Origin: Hyphomicrobiales bacterium
GTDB taxonomy: Bacteria > Pseudomonadota > Alphaproteobacteria > Rhizobiales > Rhizobiaceae
Assembly: GCA_900466575.1 (NCBI GenBank)
Contig: UBMP01000014.1
Location: 93,602-157,601, forward strand
DNA: 64,000 nucleotides
Direction: 5' to 3'
This document shows positions 49,556 to 58,912 of the stretch, piece after piece. A program made the position numbers and the translations under genes. Under the pieces are notes generated by a model. That model was not told the DNA's origin. It saw only the letters and a list, made by a program, of their open reading frames with translations, and did not search any database. Numbering within the stretch: position 1 is the stretch's first letter; every line of letters starts with the position of its first letter.

Positions 49556-50515
49556 GTGAAAATCGGTATGCGGATCGGGGCGTTTCTTCTGGCGGCAGCA
49601 TTTGTTTTGCCTGGTGCTGCAGCGTGGTCGGCCGATCTCAAGGTGCCGCCGGGCAATCGCAATGCCGAGCAGCCGCCGATCCCCGGCGCTTCCTACAAGC
49701 GCACGAAAGAGGGCCGCACGACATTCGACGACAAGTATGACAAGGTCCGCGATCTCCTGAAGAACGACCGCGCGCTGATTTCGAAGATCGAAGCGACGGC
49801 GTCGCGCTACGGCATCGACCCGATCCACATCGTGGGTGCGATTGTCGGCGAGCATACCTACAACGTCGATGCCTATGACCGTCTGCAAAACTATTACATC
49901 AAGGCGGCCTCCTACGCCGGAAGCAGCTTTCGCTTCGGCTATGACGGCCAGTCGGTGGACGACTTTGTAGCGAAGCCGGAATTCTCGGAGTGCGCGGGCA
50001 AGACCGACAGCTATTCGCTCTGGACCTGCCGCGAACGCGTCTGGGACAGCGAGTTCCGTGGAAAGACTGTCGGCGGCAAGACCTATCCGAACAACCGTTT
50101 CAGTGCTGTTTTCTTCCAACCTTTCTACGCCGGTCAGACCTTCGGTCTGGGCCAGATCAACCCGCTCACGGCGCTCAAGCTGACGGACCTTGTTCACCAG
50201 AAGTCCGGCTATGACCGGCTGGATGAAAACCAGGCGGGCGAGGTCTACAAGGCGATCATGGATCCTGACCAGTCGCTGGCCTATATCGCCGCCGCGATCC
50301 GCAAGTCTATCGACGACTATCGCGCGATTGCCGACATGGATATTTCCGGAAATCCGGGAATCACAGCGACGCTCTACAATCTCGGCAATTCGACGTCCCG
50401 CGCTGCCGCGCTCGCCGCCAAGAACCGCGGGCGTTCGTCTCCGGAGTGGCCGGAGGAAAACTATTACGGCTGGCTGATCAACGACAAGCTGGCCGACCTT
50501 AAGTCGCTGCTCTGA
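49556..50515 (+). CDS. DUF1402 protein, exported, lysozyme-like features
   Basis: A 319-residue protein of the DUF1402 family, function unknown. The first 25 residues form a signal peptide ending AAAWSA. The mature part shows features of a lytic-transglycosylase fold: RYGIDPIHIVGAIVGEHTYN with Glu99 where goose-lysozyme-like enzymes have the catalytic Glu, and FGLGQINPLTALKLT (Gln200) like the GLMQ motif. This suggests, but does not prove, peptidoglycan cleavage in the periplasm. The start is taken as GTG 49556; a TTG at 49550 is an alternative. Confidence 0.8.
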   Translation: MKIGMRIGAFLLAAAFVLPGAAAWSADLKVPPGNRNAEQPPIPGASYKRTKEGRTTFDDKYDKVRDLLKNDRALISKIEATASRYGIDPIHIVGAIVGEHTYNVDAYDRLQNYYIKAASYAGSSFRFGYDGQSVDDFVAKPEFSECAGKTDSYSLWTCRERVWDSEFRGKTVGGKTYPNNRFSAVFFQPFYAGQTFGLGQINPLTALKLTDLVHQKSGYDRLDENQAGEVYKAIMDPDQSLAYIAAAIRKSIDDYRAIADMDISGNPGITATLYNLGNSTSRAAALAAKNRGRSSPEWPEENYYGWLINDKLADLKSLL

Positions 50516-50620
50516 TCGCGCGTTCCCTGTCGCCGCATTCGCCTATGCGGTGATCCGATCGGTCGGCAGCACGCATAATAGAGACGGGAACCCTCATTCC
50601 GGTTCCATGGAGCTCGACCG

Positions 50621-52036
50621 ATGACTATAGCCACCACCGCCGCCGCCCTTGCTTTCGAGCCGCCTGCACCCGTGCCGAGGAATACACCGCCTTCGCGGCT
50701 GGAGGTTATTCGCACGCTGTTTCGCAATCCGCTCGAGCTTTGGGGCGAGCCCAGCTATTCGGAACCCGTGATCCAGGCGAAGTTCTTCGGCCAACTCACC
50801 ACGATCGTCAATCATCCTGGTCTCATCCGGCACGTGCTCGTCGACAATGCCGCCAATTACGGCATGCAGCCGGTGCGCCAGCTGGTTCTCCGGCCGATCC
50901 TGCGGGACGGATTGCTGACGGCCGAGGGTGACACGTGGAAGCGCTCCCGCAAGGCGATGGCCCCAGTCTTTACACCACGGCACGCGCGCGGCTTTGCCAA
51001 CCAGATGCTCGAACAGTCCCAGAAGTTCGCCGAAGGCATGCAGGCTTCTGCCAAGGCGGGGGCTGAGGTCAATGTCTCGCAGGAGATGACGGAGCTGACC
51101 TTTGCCATCCTCGCCGAGACATTGTTTTCCGGCGAAATCGTCCGCACCGCCGGCAATTTCGCCGAACATGTCGACAAGCTCCTGCACACGATGGGTCGCA
51201 TCGACCCGATGGACTTGCTTCAGGCCCCATCCTTCGTACCGCGGGTCACGCGCTGGGCTGGCCAGCGGCCGCTCAACCATTTCCGCCGCATCGTGGCCGA
51301 AACCATGGAACAGCGGCGCCCCCGCATTGCGGATGGCACGGCGCCGCGCGATTTTCTGACGCTTCTTCTGGAGCTGGAGGGCCCGGACGGACTGACGCGG
51401 GAGGAAATCGAGGACAATATCCTGACTTTCATTGGCGCAGGCCACGAGACGACGGCCCGCTCGCTCGCCTGGACGCTCTATCTTCTCGCCGAAGCCCCGC
51501 ATTTCCGAGCCCAGGTCGAGGCGGAAGTGGATCGTGTCGTGGCAAGCGGCGCCGATCCGGTCGAGTGGCTGGAACTTCTGCCGTACACAAGAGCCGCCTT
51601 CGAGGAGGCGATGCGCCTCTATCCGCCGGCGCCCAATCTCGGCCGTGCGCCGTTGAAGGATGATGTCTGGACGGATGAAAACGGCAGGCGCTACGAGATG
51701 CCGGCCGGTGAGGCCGTGCTAGTCATGCCCTGGGTTCTACATCGGCACAAGCTCTATTGGGACAAGCCTCGGCAGTTCATGCCGGAGCGCTTCCTCCCCG
51801 GAAACCGAGAGAAGATCGGGCGCTTTCAGTATCTGCCTTTCGGCGCGGGGCCGCGGATCTGCATTGGCGCGACCTTCGCGCTTCAGGAAGCGGCTATTGC
51901 GCTCGCCGTCCTCCTCAATCGTTTCCGTTTCGAAACGACGACAAACACGAAGCCCTGGCCGGTCCAGCGGCTGACGGTGCAGCCGCTGGCGGGCCTGCCG
52001 CTGCGGGTCAGCGAGCGGCAGGATCGACGGGCCTGA
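50621..52036 (+). CDS. Cytochrome P450
   Basis: A soluble bacterial P450 monooxygenase of 471 residues; no membrane anchor is evident. The I helix has FIGAGHETTARSLAW, the K helix EEAMRLYPPAPN (ExxR), and the heme loop FGAGPRICIGATF with ligand Cys414. The overall form resembles fatty-acid-hydroxylase-type (CYP102/CYP4-like) sequences more than camphor-type ones, but the substrate cannot be told. No ferredoxin or reductase gene adjoins it, so electrons must come from elsewhere. It converges with the DUF2798 gene with no gap. Confidence 0.94.
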   Translation: MTIATTAAALAFEPPAPVPRNTPPSRLEVIRTLFRNPLELWGEPSYSEPVIQAKFFGQLTTIVNHPGLIRHVLVDNAANYGMQPVRQLVLRPILRDGLLTAEGDTWKRSRKAMAPVFTPRHARGFANQMLEQSQKFAEGMQASAKAGAEVNVSQEMTELTFAILAETLFSGEIVRTAGNFAEHVDKLLHTMGRIDPMDLLQAPSFVPRVTRWAGQRPLNHFRRIVAETMEQRRPRIADGTAPRDFLTLLLELEGPDGLTREEIEDNILTFIGAGHETTARSLAWTLYLLAEAPHFRAQVEAEVDRVVASGADPVEWLELLPYTRAAFEEAMRLYPPAPNLGRAPLKDDVWTDENGRRYEMPAGEAVLVMPWVLHRHKLYWDKPRQFMPERFLPGNREKIGRFQYLPFGAGPRICIGATFALQEAAIALAVLLNRFRFETTTNTKPWPVQRLTVQPLAGLPLRVSERQDRRA

Positions 52037-52303
52037 TCAGGGCCGAGCCGGCAATTCCACCACGAGGCCGACCAGCCATCGCACGACGGGCAGGACCAGC
52101 AGCAGGGTCGGGAAGGCAACGAGCCAGGAGAGGCCCCAGGCGGTTGGCCAAGTCGCAAGGAATGCAGCGTTGAGGCCGAGGCTTTTCAGCGTCGAGATCG
52201 CCGAGACCACGAAGGTCATCACGATGGAGAGAAACAGCGGCATGATGAACGCGGCATAGCGGGCCGGGAGCCTGGCGCTGCGGGACATGTTTTCAGTTTT
52301 CAT
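52037..52303 (-). CDS. DUF2798 small membrane protein
   Basis: An 88-residue protein with two hydrophobic helices (about 17-38 and 55-80). The sequence PARYAAFIMPLFLSIVMTFVVSAIST and WGLSWLVAFPTLLLVLP match the DUF2798 pattern, function unknown. The start may be ATG 52303 (MKTENMS) or the Met five codons later. Its stop abuts the P450 stop. Confidence 0.8.
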   Translation of the reverse strand: MKTENMSRSARLPARYAAFIMPLFLSIVMTFVVSAISTLKSLGLNAAFLATWPTAWGLSWLVAFPTLLLVLPVVRWLVGLVVELPARP

Positions 52304-52563
52304 GAGATTGAGCTTTCGATCTGCGGGTCCGTCTTGGCGCGTCGCTTGGTTCTTGGGCGTTGCATTCGCGGGGACGAACCCGGTTGAATGCGTTGCCTGA
52401 CGTCGGACGCTTACGGTGCTCTCGCAAATCTGGAAGCACGGCCCAGTTCAAACACAGGACTTGAGAATGGTCAAGTGGAACGCTTGAGGTCGCGGGCAAG
52501 CTTGCAGCCGGCGGCCAATAATGCCATCGCTCGGTCAAGGTCATTCATTCGCATGGGCTGGCA

Positions 52564-54564
52564 GTGGCAGACATCATCTCTCTCGGCATCGACACAGGCG
52601 GCACCTACACGGACGCCGCTCTCTTCTCCGACGCGCGTGGCGTCATCGCCAAGGCCAAGGCGCTGACCACCCGCCACGATCTGTCGGAGGGCATAGCCGG
52701 CGCGGCCAATGCGGCACTTGCCGCCGCGCAAATTGATTCACGTGAAATACGTCTGGTCTCGCTGTCGACGACGCTGGCCACCAATGCGCTCGTTGAGGGG
52801 CAGGGCCAGCGCGTTGCGCTGGTCATGATCGGCTTTGGTCAAGACGATCTGGCGCGTGACGGTCTGGGCGAGGCGGCCAAGGCCGGCCCGGTGATTTTTC
52901 TGCCCGGCGGTCACGATGTGCATGGCCGCGAAACCCCGCTTGAGATGGACAAGCTGCAGGAGGCCCTGCCGCAGCTTGCGCAGGAGGTTTCCGCCTTCGC
53001 CGTTGCCGGTTACTTCGCGGTTCGCAATCCTGCCCATGAGCAGCGCGTCCGCGATCTCATCCTGCGAGAGACCGGCCTGCCGGTCACTTGCAGCCACGAA
53101 CTCTCTTCCAAGCTCGGCGGCCCGCGCCGTGCGCTGACCACGCTGCTCAACGCCCGTCTCGTCGGCATGATCGGTCGGCTTGTCGGGGCCTGCGAAGCGT
53201 ATCTCGTCAGCCGCGAAATTCCCGCGCCGCTGATGGTCGTGCGCGGAGACGGCGCGCTGATCTCGGCTTCTGAAGCGCGCATGCGCCCGATCGAGACGAT
53301 CCTGTCCGGCCCGGCGGCGAGTCTCGCCGGCGCGCAATTCCTCTCCGGCCTCGACAGCGCCGTTGTCAGCGATATCGGTGGCACGACGACCGATGTAGCG
53401 ATCCTCGAAAAGGGCAGGCCGAAACTCGATCCGGATGGCGCTATGGTCGGGGGGCATCGCACGATGGTCGAGGCGGTGGCCATGCGGACCTACGGGCTTG
53501 GCGGCGATTCGGAAGTGCGAATCGATCTTGCGGGCCTCCTCGCCCGCATCGAACTCGGCCCCCGCCGCGTACTGCCGCTGAGCCTCATTGGTCACCGCTT
53601 CCCGGACATCGTCATTCCGGCGCTCGAAAAGCAGGTCGGCTCGGTGCATGCGCAGCGTCACGAAGGCCTCTTTGCGATTCGCACCGGCCTACCCGATTCG
53701 ATGGCTGCAGGCCTATCTGCGCAGGAATCTGCCCTCTACGCGCGGATCACCGAGCAGCCGCAGCCGCTGACCCAGCTTCTGACCACTGCGCCGCAGAAAT
53801 CCGCGCTCGACCGGCTGGCAGCGCGAGGTCTTGCGCATATCTGCGGCATTACGCCGTCCGATGCGCTGCATGTCCTTGGTCGACAGGGCCAGTGGAATGC
53901 CGCAGCCGCCCGCCTCGGTTTGGACCTCGCCGCCCGCCAGAAGGGCGGCAATGGCAAGCCGATTGCAGCGGATGCCGATGATCTCGCGACCCGGATCGTT
54001 CAACGCCTCACGCGTCAATCGTCGCACGCCATACTGGAAGCCTGTCTCACCGAAGACGGCGAAACCGGCATCGAGCCGACCAAATCCCGCGCCATCGCCC
54101 GTGCGCTCGATCGCCAGCCGGGTGTGGTGCGCTTTTCGCTGGGGCTCGATCGACCGCTGATCGGGCTCGGTGCCTCCGCGCCCGTCTATTATCCCGCCAT
54201 TGCCAAGGAGCTTTCCACCCCCGCCGTGATTCCCGATCATGCAGATGTCGCCAATGCCATCGGCGCGGTCGTGGGCCAGATTCGCGAAACCGCGACGGTT
54301 TTCGTGACCAGCCCGGAAGAGGGTATCTTTCTTCTCAATGGTTCGGGCGAGACGCTGCGATTCGTGTCGGAAACGGAAGCGCTGGAAGCGGCGCGCACTC
54401 GGGCCGTCGAGCATGCGCGCTCACTCGCTGCCCGTAGCGGCCTCGCCGAGCCGCATGTCGAACTCACGGAAGAGTCCGATGCCGCCGAAATCGAAGGCAA
54501 ACGCAAGCTGGTCGAAGCGAGGGTGAGGGCGGTGGCTTCCGGACGGCCGCGCGTGACCGATTGA
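52564..54564 (+). CDS. Hydantoinase/oxoprolinase family protein (HyuA-like, stand-alone)
   Basis: A 666-residue ATP-dependent amidohydrolase of the HyuA/oxoprolinase A type, which opens cyclic imides or 5-oxoproline using ATP. The N-terminal domain starts LGIDTGGTYTDAALF, with STTLATNALVEG, and the central ASKHA motif VVSDIGGTTTDVAIL follows. The usual partner HyuB is not adjacent. The start is GTG 52564 after a 260-base gap in which I see no gene. Substrate unknown. A parS-like site lies at 52734 in its N-terminal coding part. Confidence 0.87.
   Translation: MADIISLGIDTGGTYTDAALFSDARGVIAKAKALTTRHDLSEGIAGAANAALAAAQIDSREIRLVSLSTTLATNALVEGQGQRVALVMIGFGQDDLARDGLGEAAKAGPVIFLPGGHDVHGRETPLEMDKLQEALPQLAQEVSAFAVAGYFAVRNPAHEQRVRDLILRETGLPVTCSHELSSKLGGPRRALTTLLNARLVGMIGRLVGACEAYLVSREIPAPLMVVRGDGALISASEARMRPIETILSGPAASLAGAQFLSGLDSAVVSDIGGTTTDVAILEKGRPKLDPDGAMVGGHRTMVEAVAMRTYGLGGDSEVRIDLAGLLARIELGPRRVLPLSLIGHRFPDIVIPALEKQVGSVHAQRHEGLFAIRTGLPDSMAAGLSAQESALYARITEQPQPLTQLLTTAPQKSALDRLAARGLAHICGITPSDALHVLGRQGQWNAAAARLGLDLAARQKGGNGKPIAADADDLATRIVQRLTRQSSHAILEACLTEDGETGIEPTKSRAIARALDRQPGVVRFSLGLDRPLIGLGASAPVYYPAIAKELSTPAVIPDHADVANAIGAVVGQIRETATVFVTSPEEGIFLLNGSGETLRFVSETEALEAARTRAVEHARSLAARSGLAEPHVELTEESDAAEIEGKRKLVEARVRAVASGRPRVTD
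52734..52749. promoter_or_regulatory. parS-like ParB binding site 4 (inside hydantoinase-like gene)
   Basis: TGATTCACGTGAAATA matches the parS consensus at 14 of 16 positions, about 50 kb from the presumed origin and within coding sequence. Confidence 0.65.
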
Positions 54565-54675
54565 TTTTCGCCATTTTGACGAAAATCTTTGGCATTCTTG
54601 CCCCATTGACCGGGAATGGCGCTTGGCGGAAAGTGCGCTACAAATGCTGCAATAGTATCTGACGGGAGCGTTATC

Positions 54676-56844
54676 ATGGGCATGATCGACAAGAACGGGC
54701 TGAAGATCGACAGCGAGCTTCACGACTTCATCGTCAATGAGGCGATACCCGGCACGGGGGTCGATGCGGACGCCTTCTTCAAGTCTTTCGCCGCGATTGT
54801 CACGGAACTTGCGCCGAAGAACCGCGCCCTTCTCGAAAAGCGCGATGCCTTCCAGGCCAAGCTTGACGACTGGTATCGCAAGAACGGCGCGCCGTCCGAT
54901 ATGGCGGCTTACGAGACCTATCTCCGCGAGATCGGCTATATCCTGCCGGAAGGCCCTGAGTTTCAGGTCGCGACCGACAATGTCGATCCGGAAATCGCCG
55001 AAGTCGCGGGTCCGCAGCTTGTCGTGCCGGTTTCCAACGCCCGTTATGCGCTGAACGCCGCCAATGCCCGCTGGGGCTCCCTCTACGATGCGCTTTACGG
55101 CACGGATGCGATCCCGGAGGCCGAGGGTGCGGAAAAGGGCAAGGGCTATAACCCGATCCGCGGCGGCAAGGTCATTGCCTGGGCGCGCGATTTCCTCGAC
55201 CGCTCGGTTCCGCTTGCCGGCGAAAGCTGGAGCGTGGCGCAGGGCTTCAAGGTCAAGGATGGTGCGCTTCTGATCGAAACGCCGAACGGCACAACCGGTC
55301 CCGCCGATCCCTACCAGTTTGCCGGCTACCGCGGTACGCCGGAAGCGCCGACCGCGCTCGTTCTCACCCGCAACAACCTCTATCTGATCGTCGAAATCGA
55401 CGCGACGTCCGCCATAGGCAAGACCGATCCGGCGCATATTTCAGACGTCATCGTCGAATCGGCCATCACAACGATCATGGACTGCGAAGATTCGGTCGCT
55501 GCCGTCGATGCCGAAGACAAGGTCGGCGTCTATCGCAACTGGCTCGGCCTCATGAAGGGCGATCTGACGGAAGAGGTCGCCAAGGGTGGCAAGACCTTCA
55601 CCCGCAAGCTGAACCCGGATGTCGAGTTCCTGGCCCCGAACGGTTCGCCCGCTTCGCTGCCCGGCCGTTCGCTAATGCTGGTCCGCAATGTCGGTCATCT
55701 GATGACCAACCCTGCAATCACCTTCGACGGTGGCCGCGAGGTCCCGGAAGGCATCATGGATGCGCTCGTCACCGGCCTGATCGCGCTCCACGACATCGGC
55801 GCCAACGGCCGCCGCATGAACTCGCGCGCCGGCTCCATGTATGTCGTCAAGCCGAAGATGCATGGTCCCGAAGAGGTTGCCTTTGCCTGCGAGATCTTCT
55901 CCCGCGTCGAACAGGCGCTCGGCATGGCGCCGAACACGATGAAGATGGGCATCATGGACGAGGAGCGCCGCACCACGGTCAACCTCAAGGAATGCATCCG
56001 CGCCGCCCGCGAGCGCGTCGTCTTCATCAATACCGGCTTCCTCGACCGCACCGGCGACGAGATGCATACCTCGATGGAAGCAGGCCCGATGATCCGCAAG
56101 GGCGACATGAAGCAGGCCGCCTGGATTTCGGCTTACGAAAACTGGAACGTCGATATCGGCCTGGAATGTGGACTTTCCGGCCGCGCCCAGATCGGCAAGG
56201 GCATGTGGGCCATGCCCGACCTGATGGCCGCGATGCTCGAACAGAAGATCGCCCATCCGAAGGCCGGCGCCAACACCGCCTGGGTTCCGTCCCCGACGGC
56301 GGCGACGCTGCACGCGACTCACTATCACAGCGTCAATGTCGCCCATATCCAGGACGGTCTGCGCAAGCGTGGCCGCGCCAAGCTCGCCGATATCCTCTCC
56401 GTCCCGGTCGCACCGCGCCCGAACTGGAGCCCGGAAGACATCCAGAAGGAACTGGACAACAATGCTCAAGGCATTCTGGGTTACGTCGTGCGCTGGATCG
56501 ACCAGGGCGTCGGCTGCTCGAAGGTTCCGGACATCAACAATATCGGCCTGATGGAAGACCGCGCCACGCTCCGCATCTCCTCGCAGCACATGGCCAACTG
56601 GCTGCGCCACGGCGTTGTCACCGAAGCGCAAGTTGTTGAGACACTGAAGCGCATGGCCGTCGTCGTTGACAAGCAGAACGCGGACGACCCGCTCTATACG
56701 CCGATGGCGGCAAATTATGAGGGTTCTGTCGCCTTCCAGGCCGCCCTTGAACTCGTGCTCAAGGGTCTCGAACAGCCGAACGGCTACACGGAGCCGGTCC
56801 TGCATCGCCGCCGTCTGGAACTGAAGGCAAAGCTCGCCGGCTGA
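54676..56844 (+). CDS. glcB: Malate synthase G
   Basis: GlcB condenses glyoxylate with acetyl-CoA to malate, a step of the glyoxylate shunt or glycolate use. The 722-residue length marks the G isoform. Seen are [15 protein letters not shown], the catalytic region [37 protein letters not shown] and [22 protein letters not shown] 54676 has GGGAG upstream; a longer open frame has no such signal. Ends before a bidirectional terminator. Confidence 0.97.
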   Translation: MGMIDKNGLKIDSELHDFIVNEAIPGTGVDADAFFKSFAAIVTELAPKNRALLEKRDAFQAKLDDWYRKNGAPSDMAAYETYLREIGYILPEGPEFQVATDNVDPEIAEVAGPQLVVPVSNARYALNAANARWGSLYDALYGTDAIPEAEGAEKGKGYNPIRGGKVIAWARDFLDRSVPLAGESWSVAQGFKVKDGALLIETPNGTTGPADPYQFAGYRGTPEAPTALVLTRNNLYLIVEIDATSAIGKTDPAHISDVIVESAITTIMDCEDSVAAVDAEDKVGVYRNWLGLMKGDLTEEVAKGGKTFTRKLNPDVEFLAPNGSPASLPGRSLMLVRNVGHLMTNPAITFDGGREVPEGIMDALVTGLIALHDIGANGRRMNSRAGSMYVVKPKMHGPEEVAFACEIFSRVEQALGMAPNTMKMGIMDEERRTTVNLKECIRAARERVVFINTGFLDRTGDEMHTSMEAGPMIRKGDMKQAAWISAYENWNVDIGLECGLSGRAQIGKGMWAMPDLMAAMLEQKIAHPKAGANTAWVPSPTAATLHATHYHSVNVAHIQDGLRKRGRAKLADILSVPVAPRPNWSPEDIQKELDNNAQGILGYVVRWIDQGVGCSKVPDINNIGLMEDRATLRISSQHMANWLRHGVVTEAQVVETLKRMAVVVDKQNADDPLYTPMAANYEGSVAFQAALELVLKGLEQPNGYTEPVLHRRRLELKAKLAG

Positions 56845-56865
56845 GCCTGCAGAACGTTAAAATGA

Positions 56866-56902
56866 TAAAGCCCGCGATCCGATGAAGATCGCGGGCTTTT
56901 CC
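56866..56902. terminator. Bidirectional terminator between glcB and L,D-transpeptidase gene
   Basis: AAAGCCCGCGATC, a 7-base loop, GATCGCGGGCTTTT: a perfect 13-bp stem between convergent genes. Confidence 0.9.
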
Positions 56903-56930
56903 GTATCAAGAGTGTGAGGCGAGAAACGCC

Positions 56931-57584
56931 TTATTGAATAACGACGACCTTGGTGTTGCGGCCCGGACGGACGCGGCTATAGAGGTCGATGACGTCCTGG
57001 TTGATCAGGCGAATGCAGCCCGAAGAGGCGGCGGTGCCGATGGAGGACCATTCCGGCGTGCCGTGCAGGCGGAACAGCGTGTCCTGACCTTTTTCATTGA
57101 AGAGATACATGGCGCGTGCGCCGAGCGGGTTGGTGACGCCCGGGTTCATGCCATCTTCGACATACTTGGCGACTTCCGGCTTGCGGGATGCCATTTCCTT
57201 GGGCGGGTGCCAGGTCGGCCATTCCTGCTTCCAGGCCACATAGGCCGTGCCGGACCATGCAAAGCCCTGCTTGCCGACGCCGATACCGTAGCGAACGGCC
57301 TTGCCGCCGGACAGAACGTAATAGAGGAAGCGTTCACGGGTGTTCACGATCACCGTGCCGGGGCTTTCCTTGGTCTGGAAATCGACGATCTGGCGATGGA
57401 ACTTCTTGTCGAGCTTCTGTATCGGGATGGCCGGAAGCTGGAAGCCGTTGTCGATGATCTTGCCATAGGCATCGGGAACCGGGCTGCCGGGCTCGGTCGG
57501 CGCAGCGAGCGAGGCGGAAGCAAAACCGGAAATGGCGAGGGCGGCGAAAATGCCGAGGATTTTTGTCGTGGTGCGCAGGCGCAT
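56931..57584 (-). CDS. L,D-transpeptidase (YkuD domain)
   Basis: An exported enzyme that makes 3-3 peptide cross-links in peptidoglycan or attaches proteins to it. The 217-residue protein begins with a signal peptide (MRLRTTTKILGIFAALAISG, cleavage near SLAAP), followed by the YkuD domain from about residue 75 with the catalytic motif LHGTPEWSSIGTAASSGCIRL (Cys190). ATG 57584 was chosen because it gives a proper signal peptide. L,D-transpeptidases are important in polar growth of rhizobia. Confidence 0.93.
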   Translation of the reverse strand: MRLRTTTKILGIFAALAISGFASASLAAPTEPGSPVPDAYGKIIDNGFQLPAIPIQKLDKKFHRQIVDFQTKESPGTVIVNTRERFLYYVLSGGKAVRYGIGVGKQGFAWSGTAYVAWKQEWPTWHPPKEMASRKPEVAKYVEDGMNPGVTNPLGARAMYLFNEKGQDTLFRLHGTPEWSSIGTAASSGCIRLINQDVIDLYSRVRPGRNTKVVVIQ

Positions 57585-57769
57585 GGTAATCTCTTGAAGT
57601 CGGAGGGTTTCCGGCCGGACGTTCATGTCCGTGCAGAACCGGTTCATTGGTTATTTTACAGAGGCTACGCGTTTGCAAGGCAAGCTTGAGCTCGCACGGG
57701 CCGAATCACCCAAAAAAGCCGGCCGCGGGTTTTTTTGCAACAGAACCCGATTCGTGCCAAGGTCTGTTC

Positions 57770-58276
57770 ATGCCAATTCTTAATCTGCATGATTCTCACC
57801 CGTTGATCGACGGGCGGCAATCCGAGCGCGCCATGCTGGTGCGCCGGGGCGTCCAGCGTCTGCTTCACGCCATGCGGCTCGCCGTTCTGCCGGAGCTGTC
57901 GCTGTCGAGCGGACGCCGCGCCGATCTCATCGCGTTGACGCCGAAAGGGGAGATCTGGATCGTCGAGATCAAGTCCTCGATCGAGGATTTTCGGGTCGAC
58001 CGTAAATGGCCCGACTATCGCCAGCATTGCGACCGCCTCTTCTTCGCGACCCACAAGGACGTGCCACTGGACATATTTCCGGAAGATTGCGGGCTATTTC
58101 TGTCGGACGGCTATGACGCCCATATCATCCGCGATGCGCCGGAACACAAGCTGCCACCGGCAGTGCGCAAATCCGTGACGCTGAATTTCTCGCGCATTGC
58201 CGCGCAACGGCTTCTGATGGCGGAACTCGCGTTGGAAACCGGCAGGCCTCTGCCGGCGTCCTGGGACGAAGGCTGA
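57770..58276 (+). CDS. mmcB: MmcB family DNA repair protein
   Basis: MmcB is a small alphaproteobacterial protein (formerly DUF1052) linked to DNA repair through the SOS/ImuB-type pathway and predicted to have a nuclease fold. The 168-residue protein has LSSGRRADLIALTPKGEIWIVEIKSSIEDFRVD, a PD-(D/E)xK-like pattern (Asp, then Glu-x-Lys), and PDYRQHCDRLFFAT. ATG 57770 was chosen by family length. It converges with actR with only 3 bases between stops. Confidence 0.86.
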   Translation: MPILNLHDSHPLIDGRQSERAMLVRRGVQRLLHAMRLAVLPELSLSSGRRADLIALTPKGEIWIVEIKSSIEDFRVDRKWPDYRQHCDRLFFATHKDVPLDIFPEDCGLFLSDGYDAHIIRDAPEHKLPPAVRKSVTLNFSRIAAQRLLMAELALETGRPLPASWDEG

Positions 58277-58279
58277 GTT

Positions 58280-58876
58280 TCACTTCGGCGCGCGCTTGGC
58301 GAGAATGCGCTGAAGCGTGCGGCGATGCATGTTCAGCCGCCGCGCCGTTTCCGACACGTTACGATCACACATTTCATAGACGCGCTGGATGTGCTCCCAC
58401 CGCACCCGGTCTGCCGACATCGGGTTTTCCGGCGGCTCGACCTTATCGCCCGGGCTTCTGACCAGTGCAGCATAGATTTCGTCTGCATCGGCCGGCTTGG
58501 CGAGATAGTCTTCCGCGCCTAGCTTCACTGCGTTGACTGCCGTGGCAATATTGCCATAGCCAGTGAGCACGATAACGCGTGCGTCCGCCTTGTTCTGGCG
58601 GATGGCGGCAATGACATCGAGCCCATTGCCGTCCCCCAGTCGCAAATCCACCACCGCGTAACGCGGTGGTCGCGCGCGCGCGCGCTGAATGCCTTCGCTG
58701 ACCGACTCCGCACTTTCGACTGCAAATCCGCGCGTTTCCATCGCCTTGGCCAGACGTCGGATGAAGGGACCATCATCATCGACGATCAAAAGCGAGTTGT
58801 CCGGGCCGATTGCGTCATCTGTCATGGGAGAAACAGCCGTGTTGTTCTTGAGATTTGCTGTCAGGATTGCATTCAT
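58280..58876 (-). CDS. actR: Response regulator ActR (RegA/PrrA type)
   Basis: ActR is the redox/acid response regulator of rhizobia, related to RegA/PrrA. The 198-residue protein has a receiver domain with IVDDDGPFIRRL and YAVVDLRLGDGNGLD, LTGYGNIATAVNAVKLGA, and a short C-terminal Fis-type HTH (NVSETARRLNMHRRTLQRIL). Starts near ATG 58876 with no clear ribosome-binding site; ATG 58825 (MTDDAIGP) is a good alternative closer to family length. A perfect hairpin with a CG repeat lies at 58650-58684. Confidence 0.92.
   Translation of the reverse strand: MNAILTANLKNNTAVSPMTDDAIGPDNSLLIVDDDGPFIRRLAKAMETRGFAVESAESVSEGIQRARARPPRYAVVDLRLGDGNGLDVIAAIRQNKADARVIVLTGYGNIATAVNAVKLGAEDYLAKPADADEIYAALVRSPGDKVEPPENPMSADRVRWEHIQRVYEMCDRNVSETARRLNMHRRTLQRILAKRAPK
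58650..58684. repeat. Perfect 9-bp inverted repeat plus (CG)7 run inside actR
   Basis: ACCACCGCG-TAA-CGCGGTGGT (58650-58670) is a perfect stem with a 3-base loop, followed at once by seven CG dinucleotides (58671-58684). It encodes QRARARPPRYAV in the receiver domain. Confidence 0.85.
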
Positions 58877-58912
58877 CAAGTTCTATAGGCCCCGTCTGCC
58901 GTTGACGTAAAG

